Shown: positions 35,746-49,205, counted from the stretch's first letter. The stretch is DNA of 64,000 bases from Deinococcus sonorensis KR-87 (GCF_040256395.1 NZ_CP158299.1:2963405-3027404), one strand, 5' to 3'. Notes: generated by a model from the sequence alone, not told the origin. A program made the numbers and translations.

Positions 35746-36036
35746 ATGGTGACTGCCATCGTTCTGATTCAGGCTGACCGCACCCAGATTCCGGAAACCG
35801 CCTCCGCCCTGGCGCGCGTGAAGCACGTCAGTGAGGTCTACAGCGTGACCGGCGACTGGGACATCGTGGCGGTGCTGCGGATGCCCGGCTATGAACATCT
35901 GGATGACGTGGTCACGGCCCACCTGCGGCGAATGCCCGGCATCCTCAAGACGCAGACGATGCTGGCCTTCCGGGCCTATTCGCCGGAACTGCTGGATCAG
36001 GGGTTCGGCGTTGGGGTGAGCGAAAAGGACCGCTGA
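35746..36036 (+). CDS. Stand-alone Lrp/AsnC ligand-binding (RAM) domain protein
   Basis: 96 residues. VTAIVLIQADRTQIPETASALARV, VSEVYSVTGDWDIVAVLRM and GILKTQTMLAF cover the whole RAM/ACT-like fold, with no DNA-binding helix-turn-helix. Such single-domain proteins bind amino acids and may modulate full-length Lrp/AsnC regulators. The gene is near the ilv and leu operons, which makes a branched-chain amino-acid ligand attractive but unproven. Confidence 0.85.
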   Translation: MVTAIVLIQADRTQIPETASALARVKHVSEVYSVTGDWDIVAVLRMPGYEHLDDVVTAHLRRMPGILKTQTMLAFRAYSPELLDQGFGVGVSEKDR

Positions 36037-36049
36037 GCGGCCACCCCGT

Positions 36050-36586
36050 TTACGGCTCCATCTGCTGCATGGCGCTCAGCACGTTCTGCATGTGCTGGTC
36101 CAGCGGAATACCCAGTTCCTGGGCGCCCTGCTCCACTTCCTCGCGGTTGACACCGGCGGCAAAGGCGCGGTTGCGAAAGCGCTTGTTCAGGCTGGCGAAC
36201 TCCAGCGCCTTCACGCTCTTGTCGGGGCGGATCAGCGCCGCCGCCTGCACCAGCCCGGTCAGCTCGTCCACCGCAAACAGCGTGCGGGCCAGCCGGCTTT
36301 CACGCGGCGTTCCCGTGTAGCTGGCGTGACCCATGATGGCGTCCAGCACGTCGGGCGTCACGTCGGTGTGCTCACGCAGGTACGTCACGCCCCAGGTGGG
36401 ATGCTCCTGCGGATGCAGTTCGTAGTCGAAGTCGTGCAGCAGGCCGGTCACGGCGTACCGCTCCTCGTCCTCGCCGAAATGCCGGGCATACCAGCGCATC
36501 GCCGCCTCGACATTCAGCATGTGGCGCTGCAGGGAGACGCTGGGGGTATGCTGCACCATCAGTTGGTAGGCCTGGGCACGGTCCAT
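36050..36586 (-). CDS. HD-domain hydrolase
   Basis: 178 residues from the ATG at 36586, supported by TAGAAT 5 nt upstream. SVSLQRHMLNVEAAMRWY holds the first metal His; VTGLLHDFDYE the HD pair near residues 50-56; then IMGHASY and FAVDELTG (final Asp). All HD ligands are present, so it is probably a metal-dependent phosphohydrolase. This group resembles uncharacterised YedJ-like proteins. It converges with the AsnC-domain gene. Confidence 0.83.
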   Translation of the reverse strand: MDRAQAYQLMVQHTPSVSLQRHMLNVEAAMRWYARHFGEDEERYAVTGLLHDFDYELHPQEHPTWGVTYLREHTDVTPDVLDAIMGHASYTGTPRESRLARTLFAVDELTGLVQAAALIRPDKSVKALEFASLNKRFRNRAFAAGVNREEVEQGAQELGIPLDQHMQNVLSAMQQMEP

Positions 36587-36591
36587 GCGGC

Positions 36592-36597
36592 ATTCTA
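36592..36597 (-). promoter_or_regulatory. -10 box of a leaderless start (TAGAAT)
   Basis: On the minus strand TAGAAT ends 5 nt before the ATG at 36586. Confidence 0.5.
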
Positions 36598-36680
36598 AGC
36601 GGAAGCCGCCTGCCGGGTATTGCCTCCCCCACTGACTCAAGGGCAGTCAGCAGGCCGCCGTTCCCAAGCTCAGCCTGGGC

Positions 36681-36866
36681 CTATCCGTCCTCGTCTTCCG
36701 GGTCATGACGCGGGTGCTGCAGCTTGTGACGCTCGGCTGCATCATCGGTGGGCGACACGTTCTGCACCACGTCCCGGCCCGGCTCCGGCTCGTCCAGGCC
36801 GGAGATGACGATCCGCCGCTGCTCCTCGCTGTCGGGGCTGTCGGGGGCCCGCTGATGGTCAGTCAT
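36681..36866 (-). CDS. Very small acidic/basic hypothetical protein
   Basis: 61 residues, highly charged (MTDHQRAPDSPDSEEQRRI at the start and HPRHDPEDEDG at the end), probably disordered. Supported as a gene mainly by TACAGT exactly 6 nt before its ATG. No recognised domain. Confidence 0.45.
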   Translation of the reverse strand: MTDHQRAPDSPDSEEQRRIVISGLDEPEPGRDVVQNVSPTDDAAERHKLQHPRHDPEDEDG

Positions 36867-36872
36867 TCCCCG

Positions 36873-36878
36873 ACTGTA
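36873..36878 (-). promoter_or_regulatory. -10 box of a leaderless start (TACAGT)
   Basis: On the minus strand TACAGT ends 6 nt before the ATG at 36866. Confidence 0.4.
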
Positions 36879-36948
36879 CGCCCCCGTTCCGGGTCATGCT
36901 GGACCCGGTTCAAAGTGTGCCGCGCATGTGCCGGAACCGGGCACGCTC

Positions 36949-36954
36949 TAGACT
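36949..36954 (+). promoter_or_regulatory. -10 box of a leaderless start (TAGACT)
   Basis: TAGACT ends 6 nt before the nucleoside hydrolase ATG at 36961. Confidence 0.5.
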
Positions 36955-36960
36955 GGCCGG

Positions 36961-37887
36961 ATGAGCCTGCCCCTTCCGCTGCTGCTGGACTGCGACCCTG
37001 GCGTTGATGACGCCATCTGCCTGCTGCTGGCCCTCGCCAGCCAGGAGGTGACGGTACGGGGGGTGCAGACCACACACGGCAACGTGGCGTTGACCTCCAC
37101 CACACGCAACGCGCTGGACCTGCTGGCGTTCATGGAGCGGCCGGACATCCCGGTCTACGCCGGAGCGGCCGCTCCGCTGATCCGCGCTCCTCTCTACGCG
37201 CCGGACATTCACGGCGCTGGGGGTCTGGGCACTGTGCAGCTTCCCCTGGCCGGGCAGAACGTCAAGGCGGAACACGCCGTTCTGGCCTTCATCCGGCAGG
37301 TGCGCGAGCAGCCGGGTCAGCTGACCGTTTGTGCCACCGGCCCACTGACCAATCTGGCGCTGGCCGAGCGACTCTCCCACGGCGTGCTGAGAGAGCTCCG
37401 GGCTTTGGTGGTCATGGGTGGCAGCATCGAGGCGGGCGCCCCTAAGCTGGGCAACGTGACCGCGCACGCGGAATTCAATGCCCATGCCGACCCGCACGCG
37501 CTGCGGGTGGTGCTGGAAAGCGGCGCGAACACGGTCCTGTTCGGCCTGAATCTGACCCGGCAGGTACGCGTGACGCGGGAACGCACCGCCGCCCTGACGG
37601 CCCTCGGGACACCCGCCGCCAGCCTGAGTGCCGACATGCTGAACGGCTACCTCGATCTGATTGAGCAGCGGGACCAGCGGGTAGGCGCCCTGCATGACCC
37701 CTGCACGGTGGCGTGGCTGCTGCGCCCGGAGCTGTTCGAACTGGAGCCGGCGCGGGTGCAGGTCCGGCTGAACGAAGACGAGCAGCTGGGCATGACCGTC
37801 CGAGAGGACGGCGAGCCGAATGTCCAGCTGGCCGTCAAAGCCGACGAGGATGGCGTGTGGGCGCTGTTGATGGAGCGGCTGGGATAA
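36961..37887 (+). CDS. Inosine/uridine-preferring nucleoside hydrolase family protein
   Basis: 308 residues. LLLDCDPGVDDAICLLLAL at the N-terminus has the Asp cluster (DxDxxxDD) that binds Ca2+; TTHGNVALTSTTRNA supplies the Asn ligand region; LTVCATGPLTNLALAE (catalytic loop), VVMGGSI and AEFNAHADPHA follow; HDPCTVAWLL near residue 245 carries the final Asp and the His of the active site. It hydrolyses ribonucleosides to base and ribose for salvage. Base preference cannot be set. Confidence 0.92.
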   Translation: MSLPLPLLLDCDPGVDDAICLLLALASQEVTVRGVQTTHGNVALTSTTRNALDLLAFMERPDIPVYAGAAAPLIRAPLYAPDIHGAGGLGTVQLPLAGQNVKAEHAVLAFIRQVREQPGQLTVCATGPLTNLALAERLSHGVLRELRALVVMGGSIEAGAPKLGNVTAHAEFNAHADPHALRVVLESGANTVLFGLNLTRQVRVTRERTAALTALGTPAASLSADMLNGYLDLIEQRDQRVGALHDPCTVAWLLRPELFELEPARVQVRLNEDEQLGMTVREDGEPNVQLAVKADEDGVWALLMERLG

Positions 37888-38320
37888 GGATGGGGTAGCG
37901 TTCTGTGATCTCTGGCCACATCGAACCTGCTGAGAACCCGAGCGTGTTGGTCAATCAAGAGCGCTGAGACGGTTTCAGTTGGACAACGTCTATCCTTTTT
38001 CAAGGATCTTCACCGTTGAGGCACCGGCACATTACCAGCGTCCGTCCATTTTTAAAGGGCACTTTCAAGTGGATGGAGGACTGAGAAGCTGGCTTGAACG
38101 GTTCGCCTTTCTTCTCCGCACAGTGGAGGCGGCCGTCGTCTCTGGACTGCTGATCAGGAAGATTTGCTTGCGCCCTGCAGCCGGAAGTCCTCGCAATCGA
38201 GAGCACCGGGAAAGACTCCATGATTGGCCAGCGCTGGGGTCTGACCTCCTGGCCCGCCAATGAAGAAGCGCTGGGACAGATCGGCGGTGAACCACGCTTT
38301 CGTACCGCGTTTTCCCCTTC
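37888..38320. other. Gene-poor stretch, possible decayed coding DNA
   Basis: About 430 bp with no gene that I can support. It is visibly less GC-rich than its surroundings. Only short open frames with unfamiliar sequence occur (for example one at 37979-38263 on the plus strand, with FKGHFQVDGGLRSWLERF). A small hairpin ATCCTT-TTTC-AAGGAT lies at 37992-38007. It may be remnant or foreign DNA. Confidence 0.4.
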
Positions 38321-38328
38321 CATAAGGA

Positions 38329-38361
38329 AGCGGGGCCACCCCCTCTGAAGGTGACCCCGCT
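38329..38361 (-). terminator. Terminator of the V-ATPase operon
   Basis: Two 12-nt arms (38329-38340 and 38350-38361) form AGCGGGG, one mismatch, then CACC with their complements. On the minus strand TCCTTATG follows. It lies just after the atpD stop. Confidence 0.65.
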
Positions 38362-38378
38362 GTTCGCCCTGCTGACGT

Positions 38379-39059
38379 TCAGTCCGCAGCCGTGCCGTGC
38401 ATGCCGGCCTGGGCATTCTGCTTGTCCTTCTTGTCGTTCTCGGCCTCGCGTTCCAGCTTGGCCTTGATCTTCTTCAGGCGAAAGCTCTCCTCGCGCTCGC
38501 GCTGGTCCAGCACGCCACGAATGAAGCGGATGTCGTCCTGAATGCCAGGAATGACCACCTGCTCCAGCGCGTTCACGCGGCGGGAGGTCTTCTTGATCTC
38601 CTCGCCGATGCGCCGCAGCTTGGTTTCGGTGGCCGCCACCTTCACCAGGGCACCCATTACGCCCTGGAAGTCGCTGGCCGCCTGGATGGTCCGCGACCCA
38701 ACGTTGATCGGGCTGAAGCTGGTCTTGGTCTGCTCCGGCACCGCGATCTTGGGCACCTTCACGCCGTAGATGCTCTCGATCTGCATGTCGATGCCGTACT
38801 CGCCGCCCTGTGCAAGGCTCAGGCTCTCGACCGCTTCCGGGCTGTCCCAGCTCTTGGCGCCAAACAGGCTGACGTAGGCGCCCTTGCTCACGCCGGACAG
38901 CTCCTCACGGGCCGCCAGTGCATCCTTGACCAGCGCGAAGAACTCGCCGATCAATGCGTCACGCTTGCGCTTGAGCAGGTCCGCGCCGCTGCTCGCGGTC
39001 TTGAGGCTGGCCTTGCTGCCCAGCAGGGCGCTGCGGGTGGGACTGATCTGAGTTGCCAT
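38379..39059 (-). CDS. atpD: V/A-type ATP synthase subunit D
   Basis: 226 residues from the ATG at 39059 with AGGAGGTG upstream. Classic central-stalk coiled coil: PTRSALLGSKASLKTASSGADLLKRKRDAL at the N-terminus (motif PTRSALL...LLKRKRD), and a C-terminal helix TSRRVNALEQVVIPGIQDDIRFI. It rotates inside the A3B3 ring. Last gene of the operon. An extra charged tail of about 25 residues (KAKLEREAENDKKDKQNAQA) follows the core. Confidence 0.95.
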   Translation of the reverse strand: MATQISPTRSALLGSKASLKTASSGADLLKRKRDALIGEFFALVKDALAAREELSGVSKGAYVSLFGAKSWDSPEAVESLSLAQGGEYGIDMQIESIYGVKVPKIAVPEQTKTSFSPINVGSRTIQAASDFQGVMGALVKVAATETKLRRIGEEIKKTSRRVNALEQVVIPGIQDDIRFIRGVLDQREREESFRLKKIKAKLEREAENDKKDKQNAQAGMHGTAAD

Positions 39060-39126
39060 ACAGTTCACCTCCTCTGGAGGGGACGGTGCGCCGGGCAACC
39101 CGAAGGCGTGCCCGGCTCAACGCCGC

Positions 39127-42290
<3,164 letters not shown>

Positions 42291-42398
42291 GGGTACTCCT
42301 TGGAAACTACAGAAAAGCGGTCGAGGCCCTGAACAACGGCGCCGTCAGCAGGCGGCTGAAGCACGGCACCAACGTACTGACGGCAGGTCTCTGACAGC

Positions 42399-42725
42399 TT
42401 AGAGCTTGATATCGAAGCCGATGGTGTCGCGCACCAGTTTGCCCATGTAGGCCTTGGCGTCCACCTGATCGGCCGAGAAGGCGTCCTGCAGGCTGGGGAT
42501 CGGCAGCAGGATCGGCAGGTCGCGGCCACGCATGGCCCGCTCCACCGCCCGCGCCGGGTCCGGAATCAGGCTCTGGTCCACGGCGATCAGGCCGTAGTCG
42601 CCCTCGGTCACCAGCCGTTCCAGGGTCTGGACGGCCTGCTCCGGCGTGGTATCCACCACTTCGCTGCCGGCCAGCCGGAAGCCGGTGGCGCTCTCGCTGT
42701 CGGTCAACACCACAACCTTATGCAC
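42399..42725 (-). CDS. atpF: V/A-type ATP synthase subunit F
   Basis: 108 residues from a GTG at 42725 that overlaps the end of atpC by 8 nt; AAAGGAG lies at the right distance. Rossmann-like fold VVVLTDSESATGFRLAGSEV, GDYGLIAVDQSLIPDP, LPILLPIPSLQDAF. It belongs to the central stalk. A non-coding gap of about 108 nt separates it from atpA. Confidence 0.93.
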   Translation of the reverse strand: MHKVVVLTDSESATGFRLAGSEVVDTTPEQAVQTLERLVTEGDYGLIAVDQSLIPDPARAVERAMRGRDLPILLPIPSLQDAFSADQVDAKAYMGKLVRDTIGFDIKL

Positions 42726-43695
42726 CGTCCAGCTCCTTTTGCAGCTCCTCACGGGTGAGGCCGTAGAACTTGGCGCGCGCGGTCAGGCGCAGCCGGGCGA
42801 TCTCCTGCTCCTTGCGGCGCAGGTAGTCCAGCGCCACCCCCGGCCCCAGCGCGTCACTCATCGCGACGTTGCGGGCCGCCTCGTCCAGCTGACGGCGGGC
42901 CAGCGCCTCGGCCAGGCCCAGGTCCGGCGCTTCGAGGATGGGCTGCAGGTCGGGGGCCGTGCTGTTGTCGCCGCCCGCCACCCGCAGGAAGTCCGCCTCG
43001 CTGACCGCCTGACCACCGGGAATGAAGTAGCGGGTGTTGGCCGTATCGCCGCGCAGCTGACGGGCGATCAGCAGGTTGCGCACGTCGATCTCGCGGGTGA
43101 AGTACCGCCGGACCGCCTGACCGCGCACGCCGGCCAGCACGGCCCGGTAGTAGCCCTGGTCCAGCGCCACTTCCAGGTCCAGCAGCGTGTTCGCGCCGCC
43201 GCTCACCGCTGAGCGGAGAATCCCGCCCAGCCGTCCGCCCGCCACCGAGAGGGTCTGGGCCAGCGACGCCACGTCGGTGCTCTGGGCCGAGGCCTGCAGC
43301 GCCGTCCAGGGAATGGTGCCGGCCGGAATCAGACCACCCACGATGTCGTCGGCGTTGCGGCCGGTCAGCACACCGCGCACCAGGGTTTTGACGTTCTGCA
43401 GGTCGTAGCGCAACAGCAGCGCCTCGACCTCCTGGGCCGGCTGCCCGGTGACGATGCTGCGCAGCCGCTGCACCGCCCGCAGGTAATTGCGGCTCAGCGC
43501 CTCGTCCAGCTGCGCCAGCCCGGCGCCCTGGGCCGTGGCCTCCGCGAGGTCTTCCCTGAGCGGGGTCTCACTGATCTGCCGCAGGTACTCGCTGTAATTG
43601 CCCGCACCCTGCACGTCATCGAGCGTGCGGGCGTCCAGCAGTTCCGAGCGCAGCATGCGGACACGACCGTTGATGTAGCCGTAGGGATTGTTCAT
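42718..43695 (-). CDS. atpC: V/A-type ATP synthase subunit C
   Basis: 325 residues, mostly helical, NNPYGYINGRVRMLRSELL at the start and LLRYDLQNVKTLVRG (the conserved YDxxNVKTLLRG motif) near residue 90, then DVRNLLIARQLRG. It couples the central stalk to the K-ring. One nucleotide separates it from atpE. Confidence 0.93.
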   Translation of the reverse strand: MNNPYGYINGRVRMLRSELLDARTLDDVQGAGNYSEYLRQISETPLREDLAEATAQGAGLAQLDEALSRNYLRAVQRLRSIVTGQPAQEVEALLLRYDLQNVKTLVRGVLTGRNADDIVGGLIPAGTIPWTALQASAQSTDVASLAQTLSVAGGRLGGILRSAVSGGANTLLDLEVALDQGYYRAVLAGVRGQAVRRYFTREIDVRNLLIARQLRGDTANTRYFIPGGQAVSEADFLRVAGGDNSTAPDLQPILEAPDLGLAEALARRQLDEAARNVAMSDALGPGVALDYLRRKEQEIARLRLTARAKFYGLTREELQKELDGA

Positions 43696-43696
43696 C

Positions 43697-44272
43697 TCAG
43701 GCCTGCTCGTTCAGCAGCCGCGACACCTGGGCGCTCAGCGTGCCCTGACCGGCCTGCAGGCGACCCAGCAGGGTGTTCTGCACGCTGGTCTTGCCACCGG
43801 CACCCACCAGCCGCACGCCGGTCACGACCGCCGGATTCTCGCGGACCTGCAGGGGCAGCCCCAGCTGACCGAGCGCCTGCTGCACTGCCCCCATCTCGGC
43901 GGGGGTGGTCTCGATCGCCTCGGCGGTCGGCAGCGCCGCGTGGGCTTCCTGAATCAGGCGCGCCAGGATCTGGGCGTACTCCGGGTGCTGCGGGATGCTG
44001 CGCAGCTGGGCCTCGGCCTCCTGGAAGGCGCGGCTCTGCAGGGTGTCGGCAGCGGAGAGCCGCTGGGCATTGCTGTCCAGGTCGGCGGCGCTACGGGCGC
44101 GGGTCAGACCACTGACCCGCTCCATCTCCAGCGCGCGCTGGCGACTTTCGACCAGGGCTTCGGCGCGCTCCCGGGCCTGGGCACGGATCGCCTCGGCACG
44201 TTCACGGGCCTCGCCCTGGATACGGGCGATTTCTCCCTGAATTTCGGATTCGAGTATGTCTGCGAGGCTCAT
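43697..44272 (-). CDS. atpE: V/A-type ATP synthase subunit E
   Basis: 191 residues. A long N-terminal coiled coil (SEIQGEIARIQGEARERAEAIRAQARERAEAL, read as IQGEARERAEAIRAQARER) forms a peripheral stalk with the G/H subunit; the C-terminal globular domain caps subunit B. Here it lies between atpK and atpC. Confidence 0.9.
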   Translation of the reverse strand: MSLADILESEIQGEIARIQGEARERAEAIRAQARERAEALVESRQRALEMERVSGLTRARSAADLDSNAQRLSAADTLQSRAFQEAEAQLRSIPQHPEYAQILARLIQEAHAALPTAEAIETTPAEMGAVQQALGQLGLPLQVRENPAVVTGVRLVGAGGKTSVQNTLLGRLQAGQGTLSAQVSRLLNEQA

Positions 44273-44294
44273 CTTGGCTCCTCCTTGGGGGTGC

Positions 44295-44597
44295 TTAGCG
44301 GAGGAGGAAGAAACCGACGAAGCCGAAGATCACCAGGGTTTCGGGGATGAAGAACCAGATGGCCATCTGACCGAACTTCTCCGGGCGCTCGGCGGTCACG
44401 CCGGCCGCAGCCGCACCGATCGGGCCCTGCGCCAGGCCGGTGCCCACGGCGCCCAGGCCCAGCGCCAGACCGGCGCCGATGGCGCGCAGACCGGCGGCGT
44501 TGTCACCGGTGGTGGCTGCGGCGGCGTCCTGGGCGAAGGCCGAGCTGGCAACGGTGGCGGCGGCGAGGGCAGGCAGGTACTTGGCGATTTTCTTCAT
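44295..44597 (-). CDS. atpK: V/A-type ATP synthase proteolipid subunit K
   Basis: 100 residues from the ATG at 44597 with GGAGGA upstream. It begins with a signal-peptide-like segment (MKKIAKYLPALAAATVASSAFAQ), then the two-helix hairpin: GLRAIGAGLALGLGAVGTGLAQG and FGQMAIWFFIPETLVIFGFVGFFLL (the ion-carrying Glu in IPETLVIFG). It forms the membrane rotor ring. The cleavable N-terminal extension, as in the Thermus subunit, is the distinguishing feature. Confidence 0.93.
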   Translation of the reverse strand: MKKIAKYLPALAAATVASSAFAQDAAAATTGDNAAGLRAIGAGLALGLGAVGTGLAQGPIGAAAAGVTAERPEKFGQMAIWFFIPETLVIFGFVGFFLLR

Positions 44598-44640
44598 GGG
44601 AGTCCTCCGGAAAGGGGTCAGAACAGACGTTGGAAAAGGC

Positions 44641-46671
44641 TCAGCGCTTGAGGCTGGCACGGGCGAACGGCCGGTAACGGATGCCGTTTTCCTGATAGAA
44701 ACCGGTGGGGTTCAGGTACTCCACCCACATCAGTCGGATCGGCTGCATGATGTGCCCCAGGATCGTCAGGGCGAACAGGAAGGTGTGGACGATCACCGCG
44801 ATCAGGATGCCCAGGATCGGGCCGATGACTGGGAGCACGCCGCCCAGGCCCCAGCCCAGGTCGGTGGCGAGGTTCGCCAGAATGGCCGCCGCCACACCCA
44901 CCGCAAACAGACGGGTAAAGCTGATGATGCTGCCGCCCTGCGAGAGCACCTCGATCAGCATCAGCGGGGCGCGCGACATCACGAGGCCCACCAGGAACAC
45001 CACGAACCCGGCCAGCATCAGCAGCACCAGCGGGTTGCTGAAGTTGCCCAGCGCGCCGAAGTTGCGCCCGGCGCTGCTGATGAAGGCCAGCAGGATCAGA
45101 CCCAGCAGGCCGCCCAGCATGCCGATCGCCTCGTAGGCGTGGTGCATGTGACGGTGCTTGAGCGTGAGCTGCGTGCGCAGCGCCCAGCTCCACAGCACGA
45201 AGATGATGCCGATGGCCAGACAGATCAGCAGGATGATGTTCGAGAACTCGGAGGCGGTGCGCGGGAACAGGATCGGGATCAGGCCCGACTCGTGCTCACC
45301 GCCCAGCGTCACGCCCCAGACGCGCTGAATCAGGTCCGGATTGACGTAGTACAGGTGCAGATGCTCCAGCACGTTGCCGAAGAACTCACCGGTGAACAGG
45401 CCGAAGATCAGCGTCCAGATGCTCATGGTGCGCAGCACCACGCCCACCTGCTTGAGGGTGCCGGGGTCCAGGGTGATGCCCAGCAGGCCCACCGGCAGAC
45501 TCTGGTTGCGGCCAGCGCGGGCCAGCATCCACAGGGCCGCGGCCAGGTACAGCAGACCGAAGCCCAGGTCAGCCACGATGAACCCGAAGAAGATCGGGAA
45601 CATGACGGCCACCACCCAGCTCGGGTCGAAGGTGCCGTAGCGCGGCGGGTCGGAGATGTTCAGCAGGAACTCGAAGTTCCGCACGTAGCTGTTGTTCTTG
45701 AGCTGCACCGGGATCTGGCCGGCACCGTGGTGCTCGTCCACCTCGTGCAGCTCAGTCACGACACTGCTCTTGTACGGCTCCAGCGCGCGCTGCATGTCAG
45801 CGACGCGGTCGGCCGGCACGAAGCCCTGCAGCACAAAGCCGTACTTGCCACGCGCTGTCTGGGCGCGGGCATCGTCAATGCCCACCCGGTCGGCTAGGGC
45901 GTCGCGGATGGCATACAGCTGGTCGCCGTGCTGCTTGGCCAGCTGGGCCTTCTGAGTGCGCACATCGTCCAGCGCCCGGTCACTGCCGGACCCGATGCGC
46001 TCAAACTCAGCCTGCGCCTCCGCGATCGGGAGACGCTCGAACCGTCCCGGCAGGCGCAGCTCGCCCAGACGGGCCTTACTGAGCGCGCTGCGGGCCTTAT
46101 CGCGCTCAGCGCGCAACACGGCCACGGCCACCGCCGTCTGACGGTCGTTGACCCGCTGGCTCGCCACGGCATAGCGCTCGCCCAGTTCGGCCTTCAGCGC
46201 CGCGTCGGCCGCCTGAAGTTCGCCGGGCTGCTCCACCGTCAGGTACAACACCGCGACGCGCTGGCTGCGGTCCAGGTTACCCACCAGACCGGCCAGCGCC
46301 CGCACCACGTCGCCGTAAGCACGCCGGGTGTCCAGATCGCTCTGCAGCTGGGTTTCCTGGTCCTGCAGCCGTGAGGCGGGCACCGCCACCTGCTCCACCA
46401 GCGCGGGCCATTCCGCTTCGGCAGGCAGAGTGACAGCGCCGCCACGGCGGGCCCCGATCTCACCCAGGGTGCTCTCGGCACGGGCCAGCAGCCGCTCGGC
46501 GTCACGCCGTTCGTCGGCTGCGGCGCCGCCCAGCGGCCCGATCTGGAAGCCCTTGTCGGTCGTCTCGACCGGAACAATGTGCAGCACGCCCACCGTCTGG
46601 AGGGCTTGCATGATCGCGCGGCTGTCACGCTGACGGCCCGCGACCACCACCTGCTGCATCTTGTTGATCAA
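44641..46671 (-). CDS. atpI: V/A-type ATP synthase subunit I (stator)
   Basis: 676 residues. N-terminal half (to about 320) cytoplasmic and helical with long coiled segments; the C-terminal half has about eight membrane helices from near residue 345. Conserved VMFPIFFGFIVADLGFGLLY, the GEFFGNVLEH region, and SFTRLFAVGVAAAILA near residue 585, which includes the half-channel Arg. It overlaps the G/H gene by 4 nt. Confidence 0.95.
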   Translation of the reverse strand: MINKMQQVVVAGRQRDSRAIMQALQTVGVLHIVPVETTDKGFQIGPLGGAAADERRDAERLLARAESTLGEIGARRGGAVTLPAEAEWPALVEQVAVPASRLQDQETQLQSDLDTRRAYGDVVRALAGLVGNLDRSQRVAVLYLTVEQPGELQAADAALKAELGERYAVASQRVNDRQTAVAVAVLRAERDKARSALSKARLGELRLPGRFERLPIAEAQAEFERIGSGSDRALDDVRTQKAQLAKQHGDQLYAIRDALADRVGIDDARAQTARGKYGFVLQGFVPADRVADMQRALEPYKSSVVTELHEVDEHHGAGQIPVQLKNNSYVRNFEFLLNISDPPRYGTFDPSWVVAVMFPIFFGFIVADLGFGLLYLAAALWMLARAGRNQSLPVGLLGITLDPGTLKQVGVVLRTMSIWTLIFGLFTGEFFGNVLEHLHLYYVNPDLIQRVWGVTLGGEHESGLIPILFPRTASEFSNIILLICLAIGIIFVLWSWALRTQLTLKHRHMHHAYEAIGMLGGLLGLILLAFISSAGRNFGALGNFSNPLVLLMLAGFVVFLVGLVMSRAPLMLIEVLSQGGSIISFTRLFAVGVAAAILANLATDLGWGLGGVLPVIGPILGILIAVIVHTFLFALTILGHIMQPIRLMWVEYLNPTGFYQENGIRYRPFARASLKR

Positions 46672-46985
46672 GGCAGCACCGCCCTCATGATGGTCTCGAC
46701 GGCCTGCTGCAGCTTGCTCTCGGCGCGGCTGCGGGTGGCCTGCGCGTCCTGCTCGGCCCGCGAACGGGCTTCGGCACGGATCTGCTGCACCTCCGTGTCC
46801 AGCTGCCGCGCATGCTCGCTGCTCAGCGTGCGCGCACGGTCTTCAGCGGAGCGCAGAATCTGCTGAGCCTCGGCCTCGGCGGCCTCGATTTCCTGCCTGG
46901 CCGCCACACGGGCGGCCTCGATCTTGGCGTCCAGTGCCTGCTCGCGGGCAGCGAGCTCGCTCAGGACTCGGCTAGAAGCGTCCAA
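46668..46985 (-). CDS. V/A-type ATP synthase subunit G/H (peripheral stalk), TTG start
   Basis: 105 residues of continuous coiled coil rich in Ala, Glu, Arg and Gln (LDASSRVLSELAAREQALDA, then EAEAQQILRSAEDRARTL). The best start is the TTG at 46985, preceded by GGAGGAGGA; the frame is open upstream without a ribosome site. It pairs with subunit E in the peripheral stalk and is first in the V-ATPase operon. Confidence 0.85.
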   Translation of the reverse strand: MDASSRVLSELAAREQALDAKIEAARVAARQEIEAAEAEAQQILRSAEDRARTLSSEHARQLDTEVQQIRAEARSRAEQDAQATRSRAESKLQQAVETIMRAVLP

Positions 46986-47302
46986 ATTCCTCCTCCTTTC
47001 TGATCCGTGAGTCACGGCACCTCTGCCCGGAGGCAAGGTGCAGGAGTGTCACGGCGATGGTGATGGCCCGACGCGGTATGAAGGTCAAGCTCGGGGAAAT
47101 CTTATCACAGCACTCAAAGTCGAAAGAACGGGACAAGCATCCCGACCAGCCCGACAAATTGCGTGGGCTCAAGGAGTCAGGACCCAGCGCACAGCCGGAC
47201 TCTTTCAGGCATAAGGGGTTCCTCAGAACCGTATATGAAAAGTAAATGAACAAATGATTGGCTGAGCTGTGGTCCACGTGGACCAAACCACTACCTTCCC
47301 AA
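46986..47302. other. Upstream region of the V-ATPase operon
   Basis: About 320 bp without a convincing gene, between the amtB terminator and the ATPase operon. It holds a small palindrome CCGTGA-G-TCACGG (47005-47017) just ahead of the first ribosome site and a hairpin GGTTC-CTCA-GAACC around 47218-47231. A minus-strand TAAGAT near 47097-47102 is a possible -10 for the operon, but no good -35 is seen. The 62-codon plus-strand frame at 47057-47245 looks like chance. Confidence 0.5.
47270..47285. promoter_or_regulatory. 16-bp perfect palindrome (TGGTCCACGTGGACCA)
   Basis: Perfect dyad TGGTCCAC/GTGGACCA in the non-coding DNA between amtB and the V-ATPase operon. It is a candidate operator; no other copy was noticed in this window. 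Confidence 0.4.
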
Positions 47303-47337
47303 CAGAAGAAACCCGGACCTCCTGGGAAGGTCCGGGT
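47303..47337 (-). terminator. Terminator after amtB
   Basis: 10-bp perfect stem ACCCGGACCT (47311-47320) with AGGTCCGGGT (47328-47337), loop of 7 nt. On the minus strand TTCTTCTG follows. Confidence 0.8.
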
Positions 47338-47352
47338 GAAGTGGCCGTTTGT

Positions 47353-48693
<1,341 letters not shown>

Positions 48694-48722
48694 GCGGGAC
48701 TCCTTGATGGGAAAGGGCGACA

Positions 48723-49100
<378 letters not shown>

Positions 49101-49156
49101 TCTGGCCTCCCCTTGCGCCCGTCTGCCCCGCCGCGCACCACCCGCCGGAATAGCTC

Positions 49157-49186
49157 ACGGTAGCCGAAGTTCAGACACAGTGTCAA
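49157..49186 (-). promoter_or_regulatory. Probable glnB-amtB promoter
   Basis: On the minus strand TTGACA (complement of 49181-49186), an 18-bp spacer and TACCGT (complement of 49157-49162). The transcript would begin about 50 nt before glnB. Confidence 0.5.
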
Positions 49187-49205
49187 TCATAATCTGGATA
49201 TTTGT

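Noticed and set aside
37979..38263. 95-codon ORF in the AT-richer gap after the nucleoside hydrolase
   Set aside because: No promoter box, no ribosome site and no recognisable family; kept only as a possible remnant.
47057..47245. 62-codon ORF upstream of the V-ATPase operon
   Set aside because: No ribosome site, charged random-looking sequence, and it lies where the operon promoter should be.
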